A stretch of 24,385 nucleotides of DNA from Bacteroidales bacterium. GTDB lineage: Bacteria > Bacteroidota > Bacteroidia > Bacteroidales > UBA932. The position numbers and the translations under genes are program-made. The notes under the pieces are model-generated. The model saw nothing but the letters and a program-made list of their open reading frames with translations, had not been told where the DNA came from and did no database searches. Shown in pieces: positions 5,940-13,869 of this stretch. Numbering within the stretch: position 1 is the first letter of the stretch; each line of letters begins with the position of its first letter. The stretch covers positions 1-24,385 of the forward strand of contig JAEDLE010000030.1 in NCBI GenBank assembly GCA_016295455.1, in the 5' to 3' direction.

Positions 5940-7751
5940 TCAGAAAGAGTATGTCAGACCGGCTATGAAAGAGCGGCCCTCGGTCGGATATCCGCTCACG
6001 ATTTCGTATCTGCAGTCAAAGGCATTGCGCAGCGTGAGCAGGAATCCGAGAGTGCTGCTTCCCTTGAGACTGAAGCTCTTGGCAAGACTCAGGTCAAGAG
6101 TGTTCCAGTCCGGCATATCCCCGTATGAGTCCTTTCTTCCTGCATGGATCTGCCAAAGCGGCCTGAGTTCCCATCCCGCATATGCGAGGGCGGCGTCCAG
6201 CACGAGACAATGACGTGAGACATAGGCTATCTGCTGGCCGTAGCTGGAACTGTCGGGTGTGCGGTCAACGGCTGACTGGAAACTGTACCTCAGGTCGAAG
6301 GAGCCTTTCCAGAGGTCCCTGTCATATGCAGTGCCCGCCGAAAGGTCCACTCCGTCAGAGACCACCCTTCCGATGTTGTACGGCATCCAGATGTTCGGGT
6401 CTTCCGGTGTAGGTGCGGAGCTTATCTTGTCGCTGAGGATATTGTGGTAGCCGTCGATGCGGGCTCTCACTTCGAAGAACCCGATGTTTCTACGCCAGTC
6501 CGCTCCTGCATCCATCATCCAGGCATCCTCACACCTGAGGGACGGGTTGCCATATCCCACATAATAGAGTTCGTTGAAGGTAGGGATACGGTAGGCACGG
6601 CGTCCGAAAGCAATCAGGCTCAGGCCCTGGGCGAGGTCGTATCGCAGGCTCAGTGACGGGGAGAACGCCGTACGGGATTCCTGCCCGCGGTCGAAGGCTC
6701 CGGTGTATTCGAGGGCAAGGTCCGCCGCGAAACGGGAACTTCTGTATGCGGCCGAAAGGACACCCAGCACTGAGAAACGGGATGCCTCATAGACGCTTGA
6801 TTTCAGTCCGTCTTGCGCAAGGTCGGCGGAGAGGCAGAGCAGCAGATGTTCATTCACGCGGAAGCGGTGCGAACTGTTGAGCTGATATTCGGTCTGAGAA
6901 TAGTCGCTGTCGCCCCATACGCTGCTGTAATGGATCTCGTCCAATGCCGCCTTGGCACTTATATCCAGTGTATATGCCGATGTGAAGCGTTTCCTGGCCA
7001 CTGCCTGGACGAAGGCGTTGCGGTCTGACTGGCGGTCTTCGGAAGGCCAGTCCACGCTGCCGGGAGTGCCACGCTCCGCATCGTTGTACCATGCCTTCAC
7101 GTGGTACTCGCCTCCTTCCATCAGTCCGAACAGGTCGAGTCCGCCGCGGAACTGCCTGAGGTCATTGTTCTGGCGGAGCTTGCCGTCACCATATTCATAA
7201 TTGCCCTTGTATGTGACAGCATCCGCGTGGGCGGAGAGGGACAGGCGGTCGGAGAGTCTGAAATCGAGCCTTGCCGATGGCATCAGAGTGGAGAATGAAC
7301 CTCCCCGTACGCTAACTTTTGCAGATACCGGAGCTTTCCCGAATACGGGTCTTGCGGTGTTGAACGATATGCTGTTCTGGGCATAGTCCACCACAGCGGA
7401 TGCGAGTGTCACTCCGCCGAGCATGGAGAGGTCGTTCTGTCCCGACTGGACGTTCCCGACTCTGACGCCGTCAAGGTATATGGCTGTGTGAGCCGAGCCC
7501 AAGCCCCTGAGGCTTACGTTCTTGAGCCCCGAAAGGCCGCCATAGTCACCGATGTGGACGCCGGAACTCCGACGGAGCATTTGGGGGACTGATTCTGAAT
7601 TGATGAAGGGAATCGTGTCCTTTCTGGACACCACCACGCCGCGGTCTGCGACGACGGTTACAGCGCTGAGGGTGTCTGTTGCCTCTGCAGCGCCGGTTTC
7701 CACAAGACCTGAAGCGAGCAGGACTGCGGAAAGCAGGATGGAATAGAGCAT
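5940..7751 (-). CDS. btuB: BtuB-like TonB-dependent cobalamin receptor
   Basis: The 603-residue protein starts MLYSILLSAVLLASGLVETG, a signal peptide; an upstream ATG at 7799 would add residues encoded inside the regulatory hairpin and is rejected. After DTLSAVTVVAD, a TonB-box-like stretch, comes the plug domain (about 30-150) with VPQMLRRSSGVHIGDYGG, SLRGLGSAHTAIYLDGVRVG and LGGVTLASAVVDY. The rest is a 22-strand type barrel with RIPTFNELYY and a C-terminal strand ending FIAGLTYSF. Vitamin B12 as substrate is supported by the complete cobalamin riboswitch directly upstream, not by the barrel itself. No BtuF, BtuCD or other B12 gene adjoins it; the next gene downstream is an unrelated glycosidase. 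It needs TonB/ExbBD encoded elsewhere. Confidence 0.9.
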   Translation of the reverse strand: MLYSILLSAVLLASGLVETGAAEATDTLSAVTVVADRGVVVSRKDTIPFINSESVPQMLRRSSGVHIGDYGGLSGLKNVSLRGLGSAHTAIYLDGVRVGNVQSGQNDLSMLGGVTLASAVVDYAQNSISFNTARPVFGKAPVSAKVSVRGGSFSTLMPSARLDFRLSDRLSLSAHADAVTYKGNYEYGDGKLRQNNDLRQFRGGLDLFGLMEGGEYHVKAWYNDAERGTPGSVDWPSEDRQSDRNAFVQAVARKRFTSAYTLDISAKAALDEIHYSSVWGDSDYSQTEYQLNSSHRFRVNEHLLLCLSADLAQDGLKSSVYEASRFSVLGVLSAAYRSSRFAADLALEYTGAFDRGQESRTAFSPSLSLRYDLAQGLSLIAFGRRAYRIPTFNELYYVGYGNPSLRCEDAWMMDAGADWRRNIGFFEVRARIDGYHNILSDKISSAPTPEDPNIWMPYNIGRVVSDGVDLSAGTAYDRDLWKGSFDLRYSFQSAVDRTPDSSSYGQQIAYVSRHCLVLDAALAYAGWELRPLWQIHAGRKDSYGDMPDWNTLDLSLAKSFSLKGSSTLGFLLTLRNAFDCRYEIVSGYPTEGRSFIAGLTYSF

Positions 7752-7760
7752 ATTGATTAC

Positions 7761-7796
7761 TTTAACCGGAACTTGTCCCCGAGTTCCGCGGTTAAA
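7761..7796 (-). promoter_or_regulatory. Start-proximal hairpin, riboswitch expression platform
   Basis: On the minus strand TTTAACC-GC-GGAACT can pair with AGTTCC-GGTTAAA, giving 13 base pairs with a two-base bulge and an eight-base loop. It begins four bases after the riboswitch P1 stem and ends nine bases before the ATG at 7751. There is no U-tract, so control of translation initiation is more likely than termination. Confidence 0.6.
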
Positions 7797-7800
7797 CATT

Positions 7801-7975
7801 ACTGCGGCAGGTATTCGGACTCACTCCCCGGACGGACCTCTCCCGCGCCTTCTCACGGCCTGGCCGCAATGGCATATGCAGGATATGATGGAGTGTCACC
7901 GCTGCGGGCACAGTTCCGGAATCGGGCTCCCGCCCTGCACCGGATTCCCTTTTGAAGACTAAGTCTCACCGCAAT
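7801..7975 (-). promoter_or_regulatory. Cobalamin (B12) riboswitch
   Basis: Read on the minus strand, the element contains the family's conserved blocks in order: the 5' P1 strand ATTGCGG, the AAAGGGAATCCGGTGCAGGG core, CCGGAACTGTGCCCGCAGCGGT, an intervening variable arm, and the B12 box GAGTCCGAATACCTGCC closing with CCGCAGT. The two P1 strands (7969-7975 and 7801-7807) pair over seven positions with one G-U. The class binds adenosyl- or other cobalamins and lowers expression of the downstream gene, here the TonB receptor. It follows a promoter -7 box at 7982-7989. Confidence 0.95.
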
Positions 7976-7981
7976 CCGGGG

Positions 7982-7989
7982 CAAAGATA
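7982..7989 (-). promoter_or_regulatory. -7 box for riboswitch/receptor transcript
   Basis: TATCTTTG on the minus strand matches TAnnTTTG exactly, seven bases before the riboswitch P1. A CTTG at 8011-8014 lies 21 bases upstream, acceptable as a -33 element. Confidence 0.6.
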
Positions 7990-8105
7990 AGTTCAAGTTG
8001 GGCAGTTTTGCAAGAACAGGGCAACCTTGTAACGATTCAGCAAGAAATGACACACTTTTGATTCAATCTGATTCAAAATGAAAAGTCCTTTCCGGGGGAT
8101 GGTGA

Positions 8106-8113
8106 TAACTTTG
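8106..8113 (+). promoter_or_regulatory. -7 box for the xylanase-esterase gene
   Basis: TAACTTTG matches TAnnTTTG and lies 98 bases before the ATG at 8212. No good -33 TTTG occurs 19-21 bases upstream. Two TGATTCAA copies (8059-8066 and 8069-8076), ten bases apart, lie just upstream and could be an activator site. The leader between is unremarkable. Confidence 0.4.
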
Positions 8114-8211
8114 GAAATCCTCGGGGGTACTGCAGTCGACACGGCAGCATATCCGCAGGGGCATATACGTGAAAAAGACAGGAAATACAACCAAACCATA
8201 TTTGATTTCTT

Positions 8212-10359
8212 ATGAAAAAAGCATTGAGACTAACGCTCTGCGCCGTCGCTCTCGGCATTGCGGCATTCGCCCAGGCCCAGCCGCGCGGACGCGTCCAGGA
8301 GCCACCTAAGGATGGACTCAAGGACCACTACAAGGATTACTTCAGCGTCGGTGTCGCCGTGAACCTGACCAATGTCAGCGACCCGGACCAGATTGCCCTC
8401 ATCAAGAGGGAATTCAACAGCATCACCGCTGAAAATGCGATGAAGCCTCAGCCTACTGAGCCGCAGAAGGGTGTCTACAACTGGGAAGACGCCGACAAGA
8501 TTGCTGACTTCTGCCGCCAGAACGGCATCAAGCTCCGCGGCCATTGCCTCATGTGGCACAGCCAGATCGGAAGCTGGATGTATCAGGACGAGAATGGCAA
8601 TCTCCTTTCCAAGGAGGAGCTCTACGCCAACATGAAGAGCCATATCAACGCCATCGTCAGCCGTTACAAGGACATCGTCTACTGTTGGGACGTCGTGAAC
8701 GAAGCTATCGCGGACGAGCAGCGCTGGCCGGGAGCATCACCTTACCGCAACTCCCCTCTCTACCAGATCGCCGGTGACGAGTTCATCGCCAAGGCTTTCG
8801 AGTACGCAAGGGAAGCTGACCCTGACGCCCTCCTCTTCTACAATGACTACAATGACGCCGATCCGGGCAAATGCCAGCGCATCTGCGACATGGTCAAGAA
8901 GATGAAGGATGCCGGAGTTCCTATCGACGGTATCGGCATGCAGGGCCACTACAACATCTACGGTCCTACGCCTGAGGCAGTTGACGCTGCCATCACCAAG
9001 TATGCCGAACTGGTTGACCATATTCACGTCACCGAGCTTGACATCAGGGTGAACGAGGATATGGGCGGTGGACTCCGCTTCAACCAGGGTGCAGCACAGG
9101 TAGCCGAGTATGAAAGGGTTCTTCAGGAAGACCAGTACGCCCAGCTCTTCAAGGTGCTCCGCAAGCACTCCGATGTCGTTGACTGCGTCACTTTCTGGAA
9201 CGTGGGCGACAAGGATTCCTGGCTTGGCGTGAACAACTATCCGCTTCTCTTTGACGCGGAGTATCAGCCTAAGAGGGCTTACAACATCGTCAAGAACTTC
9301 GACCCTGCAATGGACAACGTTGTGGTCAAGGAAGATTTCGTTCCTTCTTCTTTCAACGCTCCGGGACAGGACTATCCTATGGTCAACTCCCAGGGTTACG
9401 CCCGTTTCCGCGTAAACGCTCCTAAGGCAAGCTCCGTAATCGTGAGCCTCGGTCTGGGCGGACAGGGTGGCACCGTGCTCCGCAAGGGTGACGACGGCTA
9501 CTGGTGGGGAACCACCGCAGGCCCAATGGACGAGGGCTTCCACTACTATCACCTCACCGTTGACGGCGGCGTGATGAACGATCCGGGCACAGGTTTCTTC
9601 TTCGGTTCCTGCAGATGGGAGAGCGGTATCGAAATCCCTGCACACGACCAGGATTTCTATGCCGAGAAGAATGTGCCTCACGGAAATGTCGAGCAGGTGC
9701 TCTTCTGGTCAGAAAGCACACAGCAGGTACGCAGGGCATTCGTCTATACACCTCCTACCTATGACAGCAGCAAGAAGACCAGGTATCCTGTGCTCTACCT
9801 CCAGCATGGCTGGGGCGAGAACGAGACATCCTGGCCGGTACAGGGCAAGGCTGGCCTCATCATGGACAACATGATCGCCGAGGGCCGCATCGAGCCTTTC
9901 ATCGTGGTGATGACCTACGGTATGACCAACGACGTGGTATTCGGCCGCATGGGCGGTTTCACCGCCAAGGAGTTCGAGACCGTGCTCGTGGACGAGCTCG
10001 TGCCTTACATCGACTCACACTACAAGACCATAGCCAAGAAGGAATCCCGCGCGATGGCAGGACTTTCAATGGGCGGTATGGAAACCCACACCATCACCCT
10101 CAGGCGTCCTGAAACCTTCGGCTACTACGGCCTCCTCAGCGGCGGCACCTACTCTCCTGAAGAACTTCAGGGCACCGGCGTAAAGGGTGTGTTCATCGGC
10201 TGCGGAAGCAAGGAGAATCCTGACGGCGTGACCAAGGCCGCTGAAGCCCTCAAGGCTGCAGGCTACAACGCCAAGTCATACGTATCGGAAGGAACGGCAC
10301 ACGAGTTCCTCACCTGGAGGCGCTGCCTCTATGAGATGGCTCCTATGCTCTTCAAATAG
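8212..10359 (+). CDS. Bifunctional GH10 endo-xylanase / CE1 feruloyl esterase
   Basis: A 715-residue secreted enzyme with signal peptide to about Ala22. The GH10 barrel spans about 35-365: ENAMKPQPTEPQKGVYNW, GHCLMWHSQ, acid/base Glu164 in WDVVNEA, nucleophile Glu275 in HVTELDI, and TFWNVGDKDSWL. A linker domain (about 376-490) resembles the E-set/CBM48-like domain found ahead of such esterases. The CE1 alpha/beta-hydrolase (about 495-715) has YPVLYLQHGWGENETSW, nucleophile Ser619 in GLSMGG and catalytic His698 in GTAHEFLTWRR; the acidic triad member is not obvious. It would cut the xylan backbone and release ferulate from arabinose side chains. The same order is known in Prevotella ruminicola Xyn10D-Fae1A. 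A strong terminator follows, so it is monocistronic. Confidence 0.95.
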   Translation: MKKALRLTLCAVALGIAAFAQAQPRGRVQEPPKDGLKDHYKDYFSVGVAVNLTNVSDPDQIALIKREFNSITAENAMKPQPTEPQKGVYNWEDADKIADFCRQNGIKLRGHCLMWHSQIGSWMYQDENGNLLSKEELYANMKSHINAIVSRYKDIVYCWDVVNEAIADEQRWPGASPYRNSPLYQIAGDEFIAKAFEYAREADPDALLFYNDYNDADPGKCQRICDMVKKMKDAGVPIDGIGMQGHYNIYGPTPEAVDAAITKYAELVDHIHVTELDIRVNEDMGGGLRFNQGAAQVAEYERVLQEDQYAQLFKVLRKHSDVVDCVTFWNVGDKDSWLGVNNYPLLFDAEYQPKRAYNIVKNFDPAMDNVVVKEDFVPSSFNAPGQDYPMVNSQGYARFRVNAPKASSVIVSLGLGGQGGTVLRKGDDGYWWGTTAGPMDEGFHYYHLTVDGGVMNDPGTGFFFGSCRWESGIEIPAHDQDFYAEKNVPHGNVEQVLFWSESTQQVRRAFVYTPPTYDSSKKTRYPVLYLQHGWGENETSWPVQGKAGLIMDNMIAEGRIEPFIVVMTYGMTNDVVFGRMGGFTAKEFETVLVDELVPYIDSHYKTIAKKESRAMAGLSMGGMETHTITLRRPETFGYYGLLSGGTYSPEELQGTGVKGVFIGCGSKENPDGVTKAAEALKAAGYNAKSYVSEGTAHEFLTWRRCLYEMAPMLFK

Positions 10360-10385
10360 CATACGGAATATAACCTTTCTACACG

Positions 10386-10418
10386 GGAGGATGGCTGCTG
10401 CCATCCTCCTTTTCTTTT
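10386..10418 (+). terminator. Rho-independent terminator after xylanase-esterase
   Basis: GGAGGATGGC-TGCT-GCCATCCTCC is a perfect ten-pair stem with a four-base loop, followed by TTTTCTTTT. It lies 27 bases past the stop codon and separates the enzyme gene from carB. Confidence 0.93.
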
Positions 10419-10504
10419 GTCCCTGGACGCAGTAGATTTCGAAACACCTGTTTTGGAAAAACGTAGTCCACCTATGAAATTCCAACAAATTGAAGCCGGG
10501 GACT

Positions 10505-10516
10505 GCAGAATTCTGC
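10505..10516. promoter_or_regulatory. Perfect palindrome upstream of carB promoter
   Basis: GCAGAATTCTGC is a perfect 12-base palindrome, 32 bases upstream of the carB -7 box. Its position would suit an operator, but no regulator is identified and chance is possible. Confidence 0.25.
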
Positions 10517-10547
10517 CAAAACGGTGGGGAAAAAGCGGATTTTGCAG

Positions 10548-10555
10548 TATCTTTG
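10548..10555 (+). promoter_or_regulatory. -7 box for carB
   Basis: TATCTTTG matches TAnnTTTG exactly, 45 bases before the ATG at 10601. No TTTG is found at the -33 position. Confidence 0.5.
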
Positions 10556-10600
10556 CTGGCCCGATTTGCGGCAAGTCAGAAACAATCACTCAGACCATAT

Positions 10601-13600
10601 ATGAAATCCAATCTCAAAAAGGTCCTGGTACTCGGCTCGGGAGCCCTCAAGATAGGGCAGGCCGGTGAGTTCGACTACTCGGGATCCCAGGCGCTGAAGG
10701 CGCTGCGGCAGGAAGGCATCCGCTCTGTTCTCATCAATCCCAACATCGCTACCATCCAGACTTCGGAAGGTATTGCCGACAAGGTCTATTTCCTTCCGGT
10801 GACAACCCATTTCGTTACTGAAATCATCAAGAAGGAACGTCCGGACGGAATACTTCTCGCATTCGGAGGCCAGACGGCGCTCAATTGCGGTACGGAGCTG
10901 TTCCTCAACGGAACTTTGAAGGAATATGGGGTCGAGGTACTCGGAACGTCAGTGGAAGCCATCATGAACACCGAAGACCGCGACCTTTTTGTAAAGAAGC
11001 TGAACGAGATAGACCTCAAGGTGCCGGTGAGCCAGGCCTGCGAGAACCTCGACGACGCCATCGCCGCAGCCAGGAAGATAGGCTATCCGGTAATGATACG
11101 CTCAGCCTACGCCCTCGGAGGTCTGGGTTCGGGTGTCTGCAAGGACGAGCAGAGTTTCAGGGAGATAGCCGAGTCTGCCTTCACCTTCGCCCCTCAGGTC
11201 CTTGTCGAGGAGAGCCTCAAGGGCTGGAAGGAGATTGAGTTCGAGGTCATCAGGGATGCGAACGACCACTGTTTCACCGTGGCCAGCATGGAGAACTTCG
11301 ACCCGCTCGGCATCCATACCGGCGAATCCATAGTCGTGGCTCCTACCTGCTCCCTGACCGACGCCCAGGTGAAGATGCTCCAGGATATCGCTGTCCGCTG
11401 CGTCCGCCACCTCGGAATAGTCGGAGAGTGCAACATCCAGTACGCATTCAACGCCGACACCGACGATTACAGAATAATTGAGATAAACGCCAGACTTTCA
11501 AGAAGTTCAGCTCTCGCATCCAAAGCTACGGGCTACCCTCTCGCGTTCGTTGCGGCAAAGATAGCCCTCGGCTACACCCTCGACCAGATCGGAGAGATGG
11601 GCACACCGAACTCCGCATATGTCGCACCTCAGCTCGACTACCTCATCTGCAAGATACCGCGCTGGGACCTCACCAAGTTCGCGGGTGTCAGCCGCCGTAT
11701 CGGCTCCAGCATGAAGTCAGTCGGGGAAATCATGAGCATCGGACGCTCCTTCGAAGAACTTATCCAGAAGGGACTCAGGATGATAGGCCAGGGCATGCAC
11801 GGCTTCGTATGCAATGACCACACCCACTTCGACAACCTCGACGACGAACTCGAGAACCCTACCGACCTCCGCATATTCGCCATCGCTCAGGCCCTCGAGG
11901 AAGGCTACAGCATAGACAGGATCTTCGAACTCACCAAAATCGACCGCTGGTTCCTCGGAAAGCTCAAGAACATCGTCGACTATATGTCCGTCCTCAAGGA
12001 ATATGACGACATAGATTCCCTCCCTGAGGATGTGCTCAGGCAGGCTAAAGTACTTGGCTTCAGTGATTTCCAGATTGCACGCCTGGTCTGCAAGGGCAAT
12101 GCGACAAGGAATATGGAGAAGGAGAACCTCGCTGTCAGGGCACGCAGGAAGCAGTTGGGCATACTCCCTGCAGTCAAGAGGATCGAGACCGTGGCAAGCG
12201 AGCATCCGGACCTCACGAACTACCTCTACCTCACCTACGGCACCACCGGTCACGACGTCAACTACTATCAGAATGAAAAGTCTGTCATAGTGCTCGGTTC
12301 CGGCGCCTACAGGATAGGTTCATCAGTCGAGTTCGACTGGTGCTCGGTGAACGCCATCCAGACCGCGCGCAAGCTCGGATACAAGTCGATAATGATCAAT
12401 TACAACCCTGAGACCGTATCGACCGACTACGACATGTGCGACCGTCTCTATTTCGACGAGCTCTCGTTCGAGAGGGTGCTCGACGTGATAGACCTCGAGA
12501 ATCCGCGCGGAGTAATAGTCTCAGTGGGCGGACAGATACCTAACAACCTGGCAATGAAGCTCTACAGGCAGAGCGTGCCGATACTCGGAACCTCACCTGT
12601 CAGCATCGACCGCGCAGAGAACCGCAACAAGTTCAGCGCCATGCTCGACCAGCTCGGCATAGACCAGCCAAGGTGGAGCGCCCTCACATCAATGGATGAC
12701 GTGAAGGGTTTCATCGCCGAGGTCGGCTATCCTGTGCTCGTGCGTCCGTCATATGTGCTTTCCGGCGCCGCTATGAACGTATGCCACAACGACGAGGAAC
12801 TCGTCAGATTCCTTGAAATGGCGTCCGAAGTCAGCAAGGAGTACCCGGTGGTCATCTCCCAGTTCATGACCGAAACCAACGAAATCGAGTTCGACGCAGT
12901 GGCACGCAACGGCGAAATCGTGGAATATGCCATCAGCGAACACATCGAATATGCCGGCGTGCATTCCGGTGACGCAACGATGGTATTCCCTGCCCAGCAG
13001 ATCAGTTTCGCAACCGCCAGGCAGATCAAGAAGATAAGCCGCGCCATTGCCAAGGAGCTCAACATCTCCGGTCCGTTCAACATCCAGTATCTTGCAAAGG
13101 GCCGCGAGGTGAAGGTGATCGAGTGCAACCTCAGGGCATCCAGGAGTTTCCCGTTCGTGAGCAAGGTCCTGAAACGCAACTTCATCGAGACCGCAACCCG
13201 CATAATGCTCGATGCACCATATTCAAAGCCGGACAAGAGCGAGTTCGACATCGACCGTCTCGGCGTGAAGGCCAGCCAGTTCAGTTTCGCAAGGCTCCAG
13301 AATGCCGACCCTGTGCTGGGTGTGGACATGTCCTCTACCGGTGAGGTAGGCTGCCTCGGAGATGACTACGACGAGGCCCTGCTCAACGCAATGATAGCCA
13401 CCGGCTACAAGATTCCATCAAAGGAAAAGGGCATAATGATAAGCAGCGGCGAGGCGAAGAGCAAGGTTGCCATACTCGACGGTGCGCATATGCTCGACCA
13501 GGCCGGCTACACCATCTACGCCACTGCGGGCACAGCCAAGTTCTTCAACGACAACGGAGTGAAAGCCATAGCCGTGTCTTGGCCTGACGAGGAGCACAAG

Positions 13601-13834
13601 GATGGCATGAACGTGATGAAGATGATTTCGGAGCATGCATTCGACCTGATCATCAACATCCCGAAGAACAGGACCGACAGGGAGCTCACCAATGGCTACA
13701 GGATACGCCGCGGTGCAATAGACCATAATATTCCGCTCATCACCAACGCCCGTCTGGCAGGAGCCTTCATCGAGGCCATATGCCGCAAGGACTTGAGCGG
13801 TCTGCAGATAAAGAGCTGGCAGGACTACGAATAG
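10601..13834 (+). CDS. carB: Carbamoyl-phosphate synthase large subunit
   Basis: A 1077-residue protein; the ATG at 10601 (MKSNLKKVLVLGSGALKIGQ) is preferred over an in-frame ATG at 10490, whose extra 37 residues run through the promoter. The two ATP-grasp halves are plain: the first starts VLVLGSGALKIGQAGEFDY with INPNIATIQT and FGGQTALNCG, and the second starts near residue 565 with VIVLGSGAYRIGSSVEFDW, INYNPETVSTDYD and SVGGQIPNN. The C-terminal MGS-like allosteric domain (from about residue 935) includes AGYTIYATAGTAKFF and ends in NIPLITNARLAGAFIEAI. It makes carbamoyl phosphate from bicarbonate, ATP and ammonia passed from the CarA glutaminase, for arginine and pyrimidine synthesis. CarA is not adjacent. 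It is full length with no defect seen. Confidence 0.96.
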   Translation: MKSNLKKVLVLGSGALKIGQAGEFDYSGSQALKALRQEGIRSVLINPNIATIQTSEGIADKVYFLPVTTHFVTEIIKKERPDGILLAFGGQTALNCGTELFLNGTLKEYGVEVLGTSVEAIMNTEDRDLFVKKLNEIDLKVPVSQACENLDDAIAAARKIGYPVMIRSAYALGGLGSGVCKDEQSFREIAESAFTFAPQVLVEESLKGWKEIEFEVIRDANDHCFTVASMENFDPLGIHTGESIVVAPTCSLTDAQVKMLQDIAVRCVRHLGIVGECNIQYAFNADTDDYRIIEINARLSRSSALASKATGYPLAFVAAKIALGYTLDQIGEMGTPNSAYVAPQLDYLICKIPRWDLTKFAGVSRRIGSSMKSVGEIMSIGRSFEELIQKGLRMIGQGMHGFVCNDHTHFDNLDDELENPTDLRIFAIAQALEEGYSIDRIFELTKIDRWFLGKLKNIVDYMSVLKEYDDIDSLPEDVLRQAKVLGFSDFQIARLVCKGNATRNMEKENLAVRARRKQLGILPAVKRIETVASEHPDLTNYLYLTYGTTGHDVNYYQNEKSVIVLGSGAYRIGSSVEFDWCSVNAIQTARKLGYKSIMINYNPETVSTDYDMCDRLYFDELSFERVLDVIDLENPRGVIVSVGGQIPNNLAMKLYRQSVPILGTSPVSIDRAENRNKFSAMLDQLGIDQPRWSALTSMDDVKGFIAEVGYPVLVRPSYVLSGAAMNVCHNDEELVRFLEMASEVSKEYPVVISQFMTETNEIEFDAVARNGEIVEYAISEHIEYAGVHSGDATMVFPAQQISFATARQIKKISRAIAKELNISGPFNIQYLAKGREVKVIECNLRASRSFPFVSKVLKRNFIETATRIMLDAPYSKPDKSEFDIDRLGVKASQFSFARLQNADPVLGVDMSSTGEVGCLGDDYDEALLNAMIATGYKIPSKEKGIMISSGEAKSKVAILDGAHMLDQAGYTIYATAGTAKFFNDNGVKAIAVSWPDEEHKDGMNVMKMISEHAFDLIINIPKNRTDRELTNGYRIRRGAIDHNIPLITNARLAGAFIEAICRKDLSGLQIKSWQDYE

Positions 13835-13849
13835 CCGCCGCTCACCTAT

Positions 13850-13864
13850 GACGGGGACCCCGTC
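13850..13864. terminator. Possible short hairpin between convergent genes
   Basis: GACGGG-GAC-CCCGTC forms a six-pair GC-rich stem in the 35-base gap between carB and the converging helicase gene. There is no U-tract in the plus direction, so its role as a terminator is uncertain. Confidence 0.35.
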
Positions 13865-13869
13865 CGGGT

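Noticed and set aside
8737..9681. Long minus-strand frame opposite the xylanase-esterase
   Set aside because: It is a mirror of the strong codon bias of the real gene and has no recognisable domain; the same applies to the long antisense frames at 18576-19526 and 20587-21681.
10490..10600. In-frame N-terminal extension of carB
   Set aside because: It crosses the -7 box, has no family similarity, and the conserved CarB N-terminus begins at the ATG at 10601.
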